Part shown: positions 54,345-62,616 of the stretch, piece after piece
Numbering within the stretch: position 1 is the first letter of the stretch
How the letters are laid out: each line of letters opens with the position of its first letter
Source: Alistipes sp.
GTDB taxonomy: Bacteria > Bacteroidota > Bacteroidia > Bacteroidales > Rikenellaceae
Assembly (NCBI GenBank): GCA_017555105.1
Contig: JAFZHB010000004.1
Coordinates: forward strand, 1 to 64,000
Length of the DNA: 64,000 bases
Direction of reading: 5' to 3'
Notes under the pieces: generated by a model
The model's database searches: none
Told to the model about the DNA's origin: nothing
The model's input: only the letters and a program-made list of their open reading frames with translations
Made by a program: the position numbers and the translations under genes

Positions 54345-54352
54345 CAAATTTA
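54345..54352 (-). promoter_or_regulatory. Promoter -7 element of the znuB-like operon
   Basis: TAAATTTG on the minus strand lies 19 bp before the start codon. The -33 half is not evident, and no zinc-regulator palindrome was recognised. Confidence 0.5.
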
Positions 54353-54436
54353 CATTTTTTTATTGGAAAAGCCCTCCTCTTTCGCGTAAGATTTCGTATT
54401 TTCGCAACGGAAAAAGCGTAAAGAAACATTTTTTTG

Positions 54437-55735
54437 ATGCAACCTCGCAGAGTCAATTTTCATACTTTAGGCTGCAAACTCAACTTTGCAGAGTCTTCGA
54501 CCCTCGCACGCCAGTTTGTCGAGGGTGGTTTTGTGCGTGTCGCTCCGAATGAGGCGGCCGATATTTGTGTGATCAACAGCTGCTCGGTGACCGAGCATGC
54601 CGACAAGAAATGTCGCAATCTGATCCGTAAACTCCACCGCCGAAATCCCGATGCAATCATCGCTGTAACGGGCTGTTATGCGCAGCTCAAACCCTACGAT
54701 ATTGCGCAGATTGAGGGTGTTGATATTGTGTTGAGCAACAACGATAAGGGAGATTTATATCAACGCGTGCTTGAACTCTCAAAACAGGGCTCTGCGGAGG
54801 TAACCGCCTGCTCCGTGGCCGAGCTGACGCGCTTCTTTGCCGCCTTCTCGTCCGGCGACCGTACTCGCGCCTATCTCAAGGTGCAGGATGGGTGCGATTA
54901 CAAGTGCTCCTACTGCACGATTCACTATGCCCGAGGCAGCAGCCGCAATATGCCGATTGCCGACCTGGTGCGCGAAGCGGAGCAGATTGCCGCAGCCGGT
55001 CAGCAGGAGATTGTGATCACGGGTATCAATACGGGCGATTTCGGCCGCACAACGGGCGAGTCGTTCCTCGACCTGCTGCGCGCCTTGGATGCTGTGGAGG
55101 GGATCGAGCGCTATCGCATCTCCTCGATCGAACCGAACCTCTTGACCGACGAGATCATCGACTTCTGCGCCTCGTCGCCCAAGTTCCAGCACCATTTCCA
55201 CATCCCGATCCAGAGCGGATCGGATAAGATTCTCGCCTTGATGCGTCGTCGTTACACGCAGGCGAAGTTCGAGGAGCGCATCGCGGCGGTGCGGCGTCGT
55301 ATGCCCGACGCCTTCATCGGCATCGATGTCATTGTCGGCTTCCCGGGTGAAACGGAGGAGGAGTTCCGCACGACCTATGATTTCTTGGAGCACATCGCTC
55401 CCGCCTTTCTCCACATCTTCCCCTTCTCGGAGCGACCGGGTACGCCCGCCGTTGAGTTGCCCGGCAAGGTGCAGTCGTCGGTAGCTACGCGCCGAGTGGC
55501 CGAGTTGGAGGCTCTGTGCGCCCGTCTGCACCGCGATTTCTGTGCGCAAGCGGTGGGTCGCGAGGAGGAGGTGCTCTTCGAGAGTACGATGAAGGGCGGC
55601 ATGATGTTTGGCTTCACGGGAGCTTACCGCCGCGTCAAAGCACCCTACGATAAGAGTCGTATCAACACGATTTGCCGTGTAAAACTGCACGGGATCGATG
55701 AAAACGATGATTTGTTGGGTGAGATTATCGAATAA
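54437..55735 (+). CDS. mtaB: tRNA t6A(37) methylthiotransferase
   Basis: MtaB converts t6A37 to ms2t6A37 in tRNA. The 432-residue protein has the N-terminal UPF0004 domain with three cluster cysteines (LGCKLN, INSCSV, TGCYAQ), the radical SAM motif CDYKCSYC near residue 153, and a C-terminal TRAM-like domain. The TLGCKLN start and overall length mark MtaB rather than MiaB or RimO. ATG 54437 is preferred over TTG 54434. The best upstream -7 candidate, TATTTTCG at 54397, has one mismatch. Confidence 0.93.
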   Translation: MQPRRVNFHTLGCKLNFAESSTLARQFVEGGFVRVAPNEAADICVINSCSVTEHADKKCRNLIRKLHRRNPDAIIAVTGCYAQLKPYDIAQIEGVDIVLSNNDKGDLYQRVLELSKQGSAEVTACSVAELTRFFAAFSSGDRTRAYLKVQDGCDYKCSYCTIHYARGSSRNMPIADLVREAEQIAAAGQQEIVITGINTGDFGRTTGESFLDLLRALDAVEGIERYRISSIEPNLLTDEIIDFCASSPKFQHHFHIPIQSGSDKILALMRRRYTQAKFEERIAAVRRRMPDAFIGIDVIVGFPGETEEEFRTTYDFLEHIAPAFLHIFPFSERPGTPAVELPGKVQSSVATRRVAELEALCARLHRDFCAQAVGREEEVLFESTMKGGMMFGFTGAYRRVKAPYDKSRINTICRVKLHGIDENDDLLGEIIE

Positions 55736-55739
55736 TTAC

Positions 55740-55747
55740 TATATTTG
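55740..55747 (+). promoter_or_regulatory. Promoter -7 element of the sensor-trkH unit
   Basis: TATATTTG begins 5 bp after the mtaB stop. TTGG at 55715-55718 could serve as -33 with a 21-bp spacer. The leader to 55786 would be about 30 nt. Confidence 0.6.
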
Positions 55748-55785
55748 CACATAATATAGTCATCTTAACGATACGGAGTACCACT

Positions 55786-56643
55786 ATGACCGGTATGCGC
55801 AAACGAATTACGGTGAGTTTTCTGAGCATCGCCTGCCTGCTTTTCATCTCGGGCATGCTCTCCTTTGTTGAACTCAACCGCCTGAGCCGAGGCACGGGTG
55901 ATATCCTGGCTGCCAGCCGTCGCAACATCGAGCTGGCGAAGGAGATGCTCGATGCCGCCCACGAACTGAATGTGGCCCTGATCCACCGCTCGGTTCTCTC
56001 TGACAGGGGCTACGACAGCCTCTGCCGTGCTGCGATGGCACGCCTCGAGAATGTTCACCTGACAGCGCGCCACGAGGCGCTCGACCGCTCGTTCCTGGAC
56101 TCGTTGTCCTTCGCTACGACCGAGATGAAGGTGCTGGTCGATGGCTACCTCACGCGCAGTGCCCGCCGAGCCGAGCAGGAGGCCGCTGCCGCTATTCTGG
56201 CCGATACACTCCCCCACGATGATTCGCTCTGGATTGCGCAGGTGGAGCCGATGCTCCATCCCGAGGAGCACGCCCGCCCCGACGGGTGGTATACCGAGGA
56301 GTTTGAGGCTTCGTACAACCGCCTGACGGCCGCCGTGAAGGCCTATATGACCTCGACGCAGAGCTCGCTCGCGCCGCGTACCGAGCAGATGAAGAAGAAT
56401 GCCTATCGCGCCGTGACGCCGGTGCTGATCTCGCTGGCAGTGATGATCGCCATCGTGTTGATGTTCTACTACTTCATGACCATCTATTGCGTCAATCCGG
56501 TGCTCGGTATCAATAAGAGTCTGGGAAACTACCTCGCCTTCAAAGTGCCCTTTGTGGTCAAGGAGGAGTGCAAGGATGAGTTGCTCGAACTGAAAGAGAA
56601 GATCGAGCAGCTGATCAACCAGGCACGCCAGGCCAAATCCTAA
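55786..56643 (+). CDS. Two-helix membrane protein ending in a HAMP-like segment
   Basis: I recognise no named family beyond a resemblance to chemoreceptor or sensor-kinase input modules. The 285-residue protein has a membrane helix at about residues 8-28, a long helical periplasmic part of about 175 residues resembling a four-helix-bundle sensor, a second membrane helix at about 209-232, then a HAMP-like stretch (NPVLGINKSLGNYLAFKVP, and EECKDELLELKEKIEQLI). It stops there: no kinase, methyl-accepting or cyclase domain follows. It is 12 bp upstream of trkH, so it may signal to or modulate that transporter. Confidence 0.8.
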   Translation: MTGMRKRITVSFLSIACLLFISGMLSFVELNRLSRGTGDILAASRRNIELAKEMLDAAHELNVALIHRSVLSDRGYDSLCRAAMARLENVHLTARHEALDRSFLDSLSFATTEMKVLVDGYLTRSARRAEQEAAAAILADTLPHDDSLWIAQVEPMLHPEEHARPDGWYTEEFEASYNRLTAAVKAYMTSTQSSLAPRTEQMKKNAYRAVTPVLISLAVMIAIVLMFYYFMTIYCVNPVLGINKSLGNYLAFKVPFVVKEECKDELLELKEKIEQLINQARQAKS

Positions 56644-56655
56644 AACCTCGACACG

Positions 56656-58101
56656 ATGCGTTTTGATGTAGTATTGCGATATGTAGGCGTGGTGATGTTG
56701 TTCATCGCCTCGTTCATGCTGATCTCGGTAGGAGTATCCTACTACAACGGCATGGACTCAGCCTTCTATCCCCTGCTGCTCTCTGCGCTGCTGACAGCAC
56801 TGCTGGGCGCTTTCCCGCAGATCTTCGTCAGCAAGAAGGGGCAACTCTCGATGAAGGAGGGTTTTGCCGTGGTGGTTGGCTCGTGGCTCGTGGCTTGTGT
56901 GGTGGGTACCTTCCCCTACCTGATCTGGGGAGGCGAGTTCTCCCCCATCAACGCCTGGTTTGAGAGCGTTTCGGGCTTCACGACTACCGGTGCTACGGTG
57001 CTTGAAGATATCGAGTCGCTGCCGCGCGGTCTGCAGTTCTGGCGCTTCTCGTCGACTTGGATTGGCGGTATGGGTGTCGTGATGTTCGCCCTGGTGATTC
57101 TCCCTTCGATGGGTCGCAGTAGGATGATGCTCTCGAATGTGGAGATGTCAACCCTGGCGCGTGATAACTTCCGCTACCGTACGCAGGTCATCGTGCAGAT
57201 CCTCATGGTGGTCTATCTGGGTTTGACGGCGCTTTCGCTCCTCTCGCTCAAGCTGGCCGGTATGAATTGGTTCGATGCACTCTGCCACGCCATGTCGGCA
57301 GCCGCTACAAGCGGATTCTCGACCAAGAACCTCAGCATCGCCTTCTACAACAACCCGCTCATCGAGTTCATTTTGATCGTGACCATGGCCACCTCGGGTA
57401 TCCACTTCGGTCTGATCTACGCTACGGTGACGGGTAAGCACAACAACCTCTTCCGCTCGGAGGTGACACGACACTACCTGGCGATCATCCTCGGTGCGTC
57501 GCTCTTGATCGCCATCAGCCTCTTTGCAGCGGGTAACTACCATACGCTCCTGGCTTCGTTCCGTCACGCCATCTTCCAGGTGACCTCGCTTATCACGACG
57601 AGTGGCTTCGCTACAGCCGATACGAACCTTTGGACGCCGTTTGCCATCATCATCCTGATCTTCTGTTCGATCATCTGCTCCTGCTCGGGATCAACCTCGG
57701 GTGGTGTGAAGGTGAACCGCCTGTTGCTGGCTATCAAGATGCTGAAGGCAAAATTGCAGCAGCAGCGCCACCCGAATGCCGTGGTGCGTGTGCGTCTGGA
57801 TGGTATGGTGCAGGATAATGAGATGCTCTACGCGGTGATGGTCTTCATTGTGGCCTACCTGATGCTGATTCTCCTCGGTGCGCTGATTGGAACGCTCTTC
57901 GGGCTCGATATGACTACGGCCTTCACGGGTGCCGTCTCCTGCATGGGTAATGTGGGCCCGGGCTTTGGTGAGGTGGGATCGATGAACAACTTTGCCTCGA
58001 TGCCCGTGGTGATGAAGTGGGTCGATTCGCTCTTGATGCTCTTTGGCCGTTTGGAGATTTTCGGCTTGTTGCAACTCTTCATGATTAAATGGTGGAAATA
58101 G
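56656..58101 (+). CDS. trkH: TrkH family potassium uptake protein
   Basis: TrkH is the membrane pore of Trk-type potassium uptake. The 481-residue protein has four pore-loop repeats: SGFTTTGATV near residue 107, AAATSGFSTKN near residue 217, ITTSGFATAD near residue 316, and SCMGNVGPGFGEVG near residue 430, each with the selectivity glycine. The regulatory partner TrkA is not adjacent. The gene is sandwiched between the HAMP-ended protein (12 bp) and a SPOR-like protein (3 bp). Confidence 0.93.
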   Translation: MRFDVVLRYVGVVMLFIASFMLISVGVSYYNGMDSAFYPLLLSALLTALLGAFPQIFVSKKGQLSMKEGFAVVVGSWLVACVVGTFPYLIWGGEFSPINAWFESVSGFTTTGATVLEDIESLPRGLQFWRFSSTWIGGMGVVMFALVILPSMGRSRMMLSNVEMSTLARDNFRYRTQVIVQILMVVYLGLTALSLLSLKLAGMNWFDALCHAMSAAATSGFSTKNLSIAFYNNPLIEFILIVTMATSGIHFGLIYATVTGKHNNLFRSEVTRHYLAIILGASLLIAISLFAAGNYHTLLASFRHAIFQVTSLITTSGFATADTNLWTPFAIIILIFCSIICSCSGSTSGGVKVNRLLLAIKMLKAKLQQQRHPNAVVRVRLDGMVQDNEMLYAVMVFIVAYLMLILLGALIGTLFGLDMTTAFTGAVSCMGNVGPGFGEVGSMNNFASMPVVMKWVDSLLMLFGRLEIFGLLQLFMIKWWK

Positions 58102-58104
58102 ACG

Positions 58105-59649
58105 ATGAATATGCGTAAATTATATGTGACTTTTTCGTTGATGCTCTTCGCTGTGGCTACGGCTGCCGCGCAGCAGCGTGTGCAGGCTCGTATCGCAGGC
58201 CTGGAGGAGCACTCCGAGTATATGACTCTTTTGCAGGAGGATGCGGTGCTGCAGATGCGTGAGGATTCGATCTCGGCCGCAATCATCCGCATCCGCAAAC
58301 AGTTGCGTGAGGATCCCGCGAACCGCCAGCAGTATGCACAGGAGATCCTTCAAGCCGAGAACCACATCTTCGAGGTGCGCAACGCCAAGGGGCGTGTGGG
58401 TAACCGCATCGGCGCCATCGAGCAGGAGTGGGTTTTGGCCAACCTAAATACCACAGCTGCACAGCAGGAGGCCGAACAGCGCCTGCAGGGAGGTATTCCC
58501 GATTCGCTCAAGCGTCGCAACCTGATCGAGAACCGCCCCTTCGCACAGCACCTGACGCGCCAGGATTACGCCTCCTTGCGCCGTGCGCAGCAGTATGAGA
58601 TGCGTGTGGTGGAGCTTGTCAACGGATACCTGGCCAACTACCTCTCGATGAGCGAGCAGGCAGCCGCCTATGCTGAGGTGCCGACCGAAGCTGAGGCGCT
58701 CGCTTTGCAGCAGGGGGTCGACTCGTTGCAGCGTCTGAACACTACCCTTTCGGATCAGTTGGCCGAGGCTTGGAACTACATCTACGACAACAAGTGCTAC
58801 GCCTACGACTACCTGATGGAGGCGCTGCGCAAGGAGCAGGTGCTCGATAAGCAGCAGGAGCGTCATGCCCGCACGATGCGCGAGGTGCGTGCTCTGCAGG
58901 GCGAGACGGCCTCCGATGAGTTGGTCGACTACTTCTTGCGCAAGCAGGCGTTGGTTGATTACGAAACGGCGGTTGCCGGGGAACTCTTCCTCGCCGAGGC
59001 GGTGGATTCGCTGCGTGGAATTCGTGAGCAACTCTCGACGATCGATTATCGCCTGCCGCGCATCAAGCTGCAGGAGCGCTACTTCATCGACTACGACACG
59101 TTGAGCTTCGCTCCGCGTCCGCAGTATACGACCCAGAACCCCATTCCCGAGTGTAAGATCTACCAGCGCGGTACGATCTATCGTATCCTGCTCGGTGAGT
59201 TTACGGCGAAGCGCCCGGTGACGATCTTCCGTGGTACGGCACCGATCTACTACCAGGTGAACGATGCGGGTAAATGGTGCTACTATGCAGGAGGCTTTGC
59301 TACCTATGATGAGGCACTCACAGCGCAGGATCGCCTCAAGAAGCGCGGCTTTGTGCGCCCGGAGGTGGTTGTTTGGATCGATGGCGAGTATCGCAACCTG
59401 AGCACCGACCCGATGCCCACAGCAACTGTATCGGGCTTCCGCCTCGAGATCACGGGTGTCGCGGCGCTGGGTGATGAGGTACTCACGGCACTTCGCACGG
59501 CCCATCCGACGGCCGAGGTGTCGCGCATCGGTGCTTCGCGCTATGTGATTGGCACCTTCGATAGCCGCTCCAAGGCGGAGGATACGGCGGCACAGATGCA
59601 GGCTGCCAATGCTGCGTTGGAGATCAAGGTGGTTGAGCTGAATCAATAA
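58105..59649 (+). CDS. Periplasmic coiled-coil protein with SPOR-like C-terminus
   Basis: The function is unknown. The 514-residue protein has a signal peptide (KLYVTFSLMLFAVATAAA), a long helix-rich section to about residue 330 with coiled-coil character, and two C-terminal segments that look SPOR-like: YRILLGEFTAKRP to CYYAGGFATYDEALTAQDRL (about 355-415), and YVIGTFDSRSKAEDTAAQM (about 475-495). SPOR domains bind denuded glycan strands at division sites, so a cell-wall role is suggested. It is 3 bp after trkH. Confidence 0.8.
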   Translation: MNMRKLYVTFSLMLFAVATAAAQQRVQARIAGLEEHSEYMTLLQEDAVLQMREDSISAAIIRIRKQLREDPANRQQYAQEILQAENHIFEVRNAKGRVGNRIGAIEQEWVLANLNTTAAQQEAEQRLQGGIPDSLKRRNLIENRPFAQHLTRQDYASLRRAQQYEMRVVELVNGYLANYLSMSEQAAAYAEVPTEAEALALQQGVDSLQRLNTTLSDQLAEAWNYIYDNKCYAYDYLMEALRKEQVLDKQQERHARTMREVRALQGETASDELVDYFLRKQALVDYETAVAGELFLAEAVDSLRGIREQLSTIDYRLPRIKLQERYFIDYDTLSFAPRPQYTTQNPIPECKIYQRGTIYRILLGEFTAKRPVTIFRGTAPIYYQVNDAGKWCYYAGGFATYDEALTAQDRLKKRGFVRPEVVVWIDGEYRNLSTDPMPTATVSGFRLEITGVAALGDEVLTALRTAHPTAEVSRIGASRYVIGTFDSRSKAEDTAAQMQAANAALEIKVVELNQ

Positions 59650-59677
59650 GAACGAACCTAAAAACAGATAGATAAGT

Positions 59678-60139
59678 ATGTGGTACATTGCACTTTTGGT
59701 CCTGCTGGGACTGCTCTTCTTGGTGGTGGAAATTGTGCTGCTGCCCGGAGTCTCGATCGGTGCACTCTTGGCTTTGGTCTGCGACGGTAGTGCCATCTAT
59801 TTGGCCTTTACGAAGCTGGGGACAACAGCAGGCATCGCAACGCTTGTCGTAGTGCTGGTGATCTCGCTCGTGGCTGTGGTGATCTCGTTGCGTGCCAAGA
59901 CCTGGCAGCGCCTCTCGCTCGAGCAGGAGCTCAAGTCGTCGAGCATGCCCACCCCGGCCGAGGAGTTGAAGATCGGCGAGCGTGGTCGCACGATCTCGCG
60001 CCTGGCACCGATGGGCAAGGTGGAGATTGGCGGTAAGAGCTACGAGGCCAAGTCGACCGATGTCTACATCGACCCCAAGCAGGAGGTCGAGGTCGTAGGC
60101 TTCGAGAATTTCAATGTGATTGTCAAGAAAACCAACTAA
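59678..60139 (+). CDS. NfeD family membrane protein
   Basis: The 153-residue protein is a short-form NfeD with hydrophobic segments near residues 3-20, 24-44 and 52-74 and a C-terminal OB-fold segment (GERGRTISRLAPMGKVEIGG). NfeD proteins partner with flotillins or stomatins in membrane organisation. The flotillin gene follows 12 bp later, which supports that pairing. Confidence 0.9.
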   Translation: MWYIALLVLLGLLFLVVEIVLLPGVSIGALLALVCDGSAIYLAFTKLGTTAGIATLVVVLVISLVAVVISLRAKTWQRLSLEQELKSSSMPTPAEELKIGERGRTISRLAPMGKVEIGGKSYEAKSTDVYIDPKQEVEVVGFENFNVIVKKTN

Positions 60140-60151
60140 AACTAAACCGTT

Positions 60152-61129
60152 ATGAATATGGATATGGATATGGGAATTGTTGCCTTGTTGGCATTCGTTT
60201 CGCTGGTCGCCATTTGGCTGATCTTTTACTTTATTCCGGTAGGTCTGTGGTTCTCGGCGCTGGTGTCGGGTGTGCGCATCAGCCTGCTGCAACTGATCCT
60301 GATGCGTTGGCGCAAGGTGCCCCCCTCGACGATCGTCTCGTCGATGATCGAGAGCACGAAGGCCGGCCTGCATCTCAATCCGAACGAGTTGGAGGCACAC
60401 TACTTGGCCGGTGGTAATGTGACGAATGTCGTACATGCGCTCGTGTCGGCCCAGAAGGCCAACATCAACCTCGACTTCAAGATGGCCACGGCAATCGATC
60501 TAGCCGGTCGCGATGTTTTTGAGGCGGTGCAGATGTCGGTAAACCCGAAGGTGATCAACACGCCTCCCGTGGCTGCCGTGGCGAAGGATGGTATTCAGCT
60601 CATCGCCAAGGCGCGCGTGACGGTGCGTGCCAACATCAAGCAGCTCGTGGGTGGTGCCGGCGAGGAGACCGTCCTGGCGCGTGTCGGTGAGGGTATCGTC
60701 TCGTCGATCGGTTCGGCAGCTTCGCATAAGATCGTGCTCGAGAATCCCGATTCGATCTCGCGTGTGGTGCTCGAGAAGGGTCTCGATGCGGGTACGGCCT
60801 TCGAGATTCTCTCGATCGATATTGCCGACATCGATGTGGGTAAGAATATTGGTGCGCAGTTGCAGATGGACCAGGCGGAGGCCGACAAGAACATTGCACA
60901 GGCCAAGGCCGAGGAGCGTCGCGCGATGGCGGTAGCGCTCGAGCAGGAGAATAAGGCCAAGGCTCAGGAGGCGCGCGCCAAGGTGATTTTGGCCGAGGCC
61001 GAGGTGCCGATGGCGATGGCTGAGGCGTTCCGCAACGGCAACCTGGGCATTATGGACTACTACAAGATGAAGAACATCATGGCCGATACGCAGATGCGAG
61101 AGACAATCGGCAAACCAGAGAAGAAATAG
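60152..61129 (+). CDS. floA: Flotillin-like protein FloA
   Basis: FloA forms membrane microdomain assemblies. The 325-residue protein has an N-terminal hydrophobic hairpin (about residues 7-45), the UPF0365/FloA signature [23 protein letters not shown] near residue 51, an SPFH-like domain, and a charged helix [20 protein letters not shown] near residue 244. Length matches the Bacillus FloA (YqfA) family. It closes the sensor-trkH-SPOR-nfeD-floA run, in which gaps are 12, 3, 28 and 12 bp. Confidence 0.94.
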   Translation: MNMDMDMGIVALLAFVSLVAIWLIFYFIPVGLWFSALVSGVRISLLQLILMRWRKVPPSTIVSSMIESTKAGLHLNPNELEAHYLAGGNVTNVVHALVSAQKANINLDFKMATAIDLAGRDVFEAVQMSVNPKVINTPPVAAVAKDGIQLIAKARVTVRANIKQLVGGAGEETVLARVGEGIVSSIGSAASHKIVLENPDSISRVVLEKGLDAGTAFEILSIDIADIDVGKNIGAQLQMDQAEADKNIAQAKAEERRAMAVALEQENKAKAQEARAKVILAEAEVPMAMAEAFRNGNLGIMDYYKMKNIMADTQMRETIGKPEKK

Positions 61130-61156
61130 CTTTAAGTAATCAATCCTACAATTTTG

Positions 61157-61194
61157 AATAATAGGAGTTTGGCTTCGGCTTTACTCCTATTATT
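61157..61194 (+). terminator. Terminator-like hairpin after floA
   Basis: AATAATAGGAGT (61157-61168) and ACTCCTATTATT (61183-61194) form a perfect 12-bp stem with a 14-nt loop that could form a small inner stem around TTCG. The T tail is short. Confidence 0.75.
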
Positions 61195-61218
61195 TGCATA
61201 GAAAACTACCCTTTTCGC

Positions 61219-62502
61219 ATGAAAAAACTACTGCTATTGGCTGCGTTGCTGGGCACGCTTTCGGCTACGGCACAGGTCGAGTTCGATCGCTACTTCTTCG
61301 ATCGCACGATGCGCTTCGACTACCAGCACGCCGGCAACGCCACGAGCGAACACTACTACTACAACGGCTTGAAGGCCGAGCCCTATTGGGCGGGGTCGAA
61401 ACGCTCCCTCTGCGACACGACAAATCTGGGCAACCAGCGCTTCCGCATCGTCGATTTGGAGGAGGGGCGCGAGATCTACTCGCGTGGCTACTGTACGCTC
61501 TTCAACGAGTGGCAGGCTACCGAGGAGGCGCAATCGGTCGAGCGTGCCTATGCCGAAGCTGTGGTCTTCCCCTACCCGAAGCGTCCCTGTCGCATCGAGT
61601 TCTACGGGCGCAATCGCAAGGGTGAGTTTGAGTTGCGTTACAGCCAAAAGATCGACCCCGAGAGCTATTGGGTCGAGCAGATGCGTCCGCGCTTTGAGAC
61701 TTTCGATGTGGTCTACCACGGTGCTCCCGAGCATCGCGTCGATATTGTGGTTCTGCCCGAGGGCTACAGCCGTGAGGAGCGTGCCAAGTTTGAGGAGGCG
61801 TGTCGAGCCTTTGCCGAGGCGATGTTCGCCTATGCCCCCTACACGGAGCTGAAGGAGCGCTTCAACATCCGCGCCGTGTGGGCCCCCTCTGAGGAGTCGG
61901 GCGTGACGATCCCTGCCGAGCATATCTGGCGTGAGACGGCGTGCGATGCCAACTTCACGACCTTCGATTCGGAACGCTACCAGACGGTTGCCGATCAGCA
62001 GCGTCTGCGCGACCTGGCGGCACATGTTCCCTATGAGTACATCTATGTCCTCTCCAATACACAGAAGTATGGCGGTGGCGGTATCTTCAACTTCTACGGC
62101 ATCAGCGCGGCGCACAATCCGGGCTTTACGGGCAAGATCTACATCCATGAGTTCGGTCACCTGCTGATGGGGCTTGGTGACGAGTATGTGGGAACGACTG
62201 CCTACGATGAGTCGATGTACAACAAGCGCCTCGAGCCCTGGGAGCCGAACCTCACGACGCTGGTCGATTTTGAGCAGAAGGAACTCTGGCGTGCCCTGCT
62301 CGATCAGCAGACGCCGATCCCTACCCCCGTCGCGGAGCAGTACCGCGACTGCGTGGGCGTTTATGAGGGTGGCGGCTATGTCTCGAAGGGAATCTACCGT
62401 CCGGCGCAACACTGCCTGATGAATAGTTTTCGGGGTGTGGAGGCCTTCTGCCCGGTGTGTCAGGCGGCTATAAAATCCTACATTGAATTTCTCTGCCAAT
62501 AA
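61219..62502 (+). CDS. M64 family zinc metallopeptidase
   Basis: M64 includes the IgA peptidase of Clostridium ramosum. The 427-residue protein has a signal peptide (MKKLLLLAALLGTLSATAQ), an N-terminal beta-rich domain, VDIVVLPEGYSREE near residue 175, and the zinc motif IHEFGHLLMGLGDEY near residue 311 with HExxH and a downstream acidic ligand. The C-terminal CLMNSF and CPVC fit the family. It should be periplasmic or surface-exposed. Its actual substrate cannot be read from sequence, and IgA cleavage is only a family precedent. Confidence 0.92.
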   Translation: MKKLLLLAALLGTLSATAQVEFDRYFFDRTMRFDYQHAGNATSEHYYYNGLKAEPYWAGSKRSLCDTTNLGNQRFRIVDLEEGREIYSRGYCTLFNEWQATEEAQSVERAYAEAVVFPYPKRPCRIEFYGRNRKGEFELRYSQKIDPESYWVEQMRPRFETFDVVYHGAPEHRVDIVVLPEGYSREERAKFEEACRAFAEAMFAYAPYTELKERFNIRAVWAPSEESGVTIPAEHIWRETACDANFTTFDSERYQTVADQQRLRDLAAHVPYEYIYVLSNTQKYGGGGIFNFYGISAAHNPGFTGKIYIHEFGHLLMGLGDEYVGTTAYDESMYNKRLEPWEPNLTTLVDFEQKELWRALLDQQTPIPTPVAEQYRDCVGVYEGGGYVSKGIYRPAQHCLMNSFRGVEAFCPVCQAAIKSYIEFLCQ

Positions 62503-62583
62503 TAAATTCGATTTTTTTGCGTTCGTAGAGGGTAAAGCGTGAATTTTTGCACATTTCCGACTGCTTATTTGGAGGTTTTGTGC

Positions 62584-62591
62584 TATCTTTG
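62584..62591 (+). promoter_or_regulatory. Promoter -7 element of the 62617 lipoprotein gene
   Basis: TATCTTTG lies 25 bp before the start codon. The nearby TTTG copies are too close to serve as -33. Confidence 0.55.
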
Positions 62592-62616
62592 CCAAGATTT
62601 TAACTAAAACGAAGCT

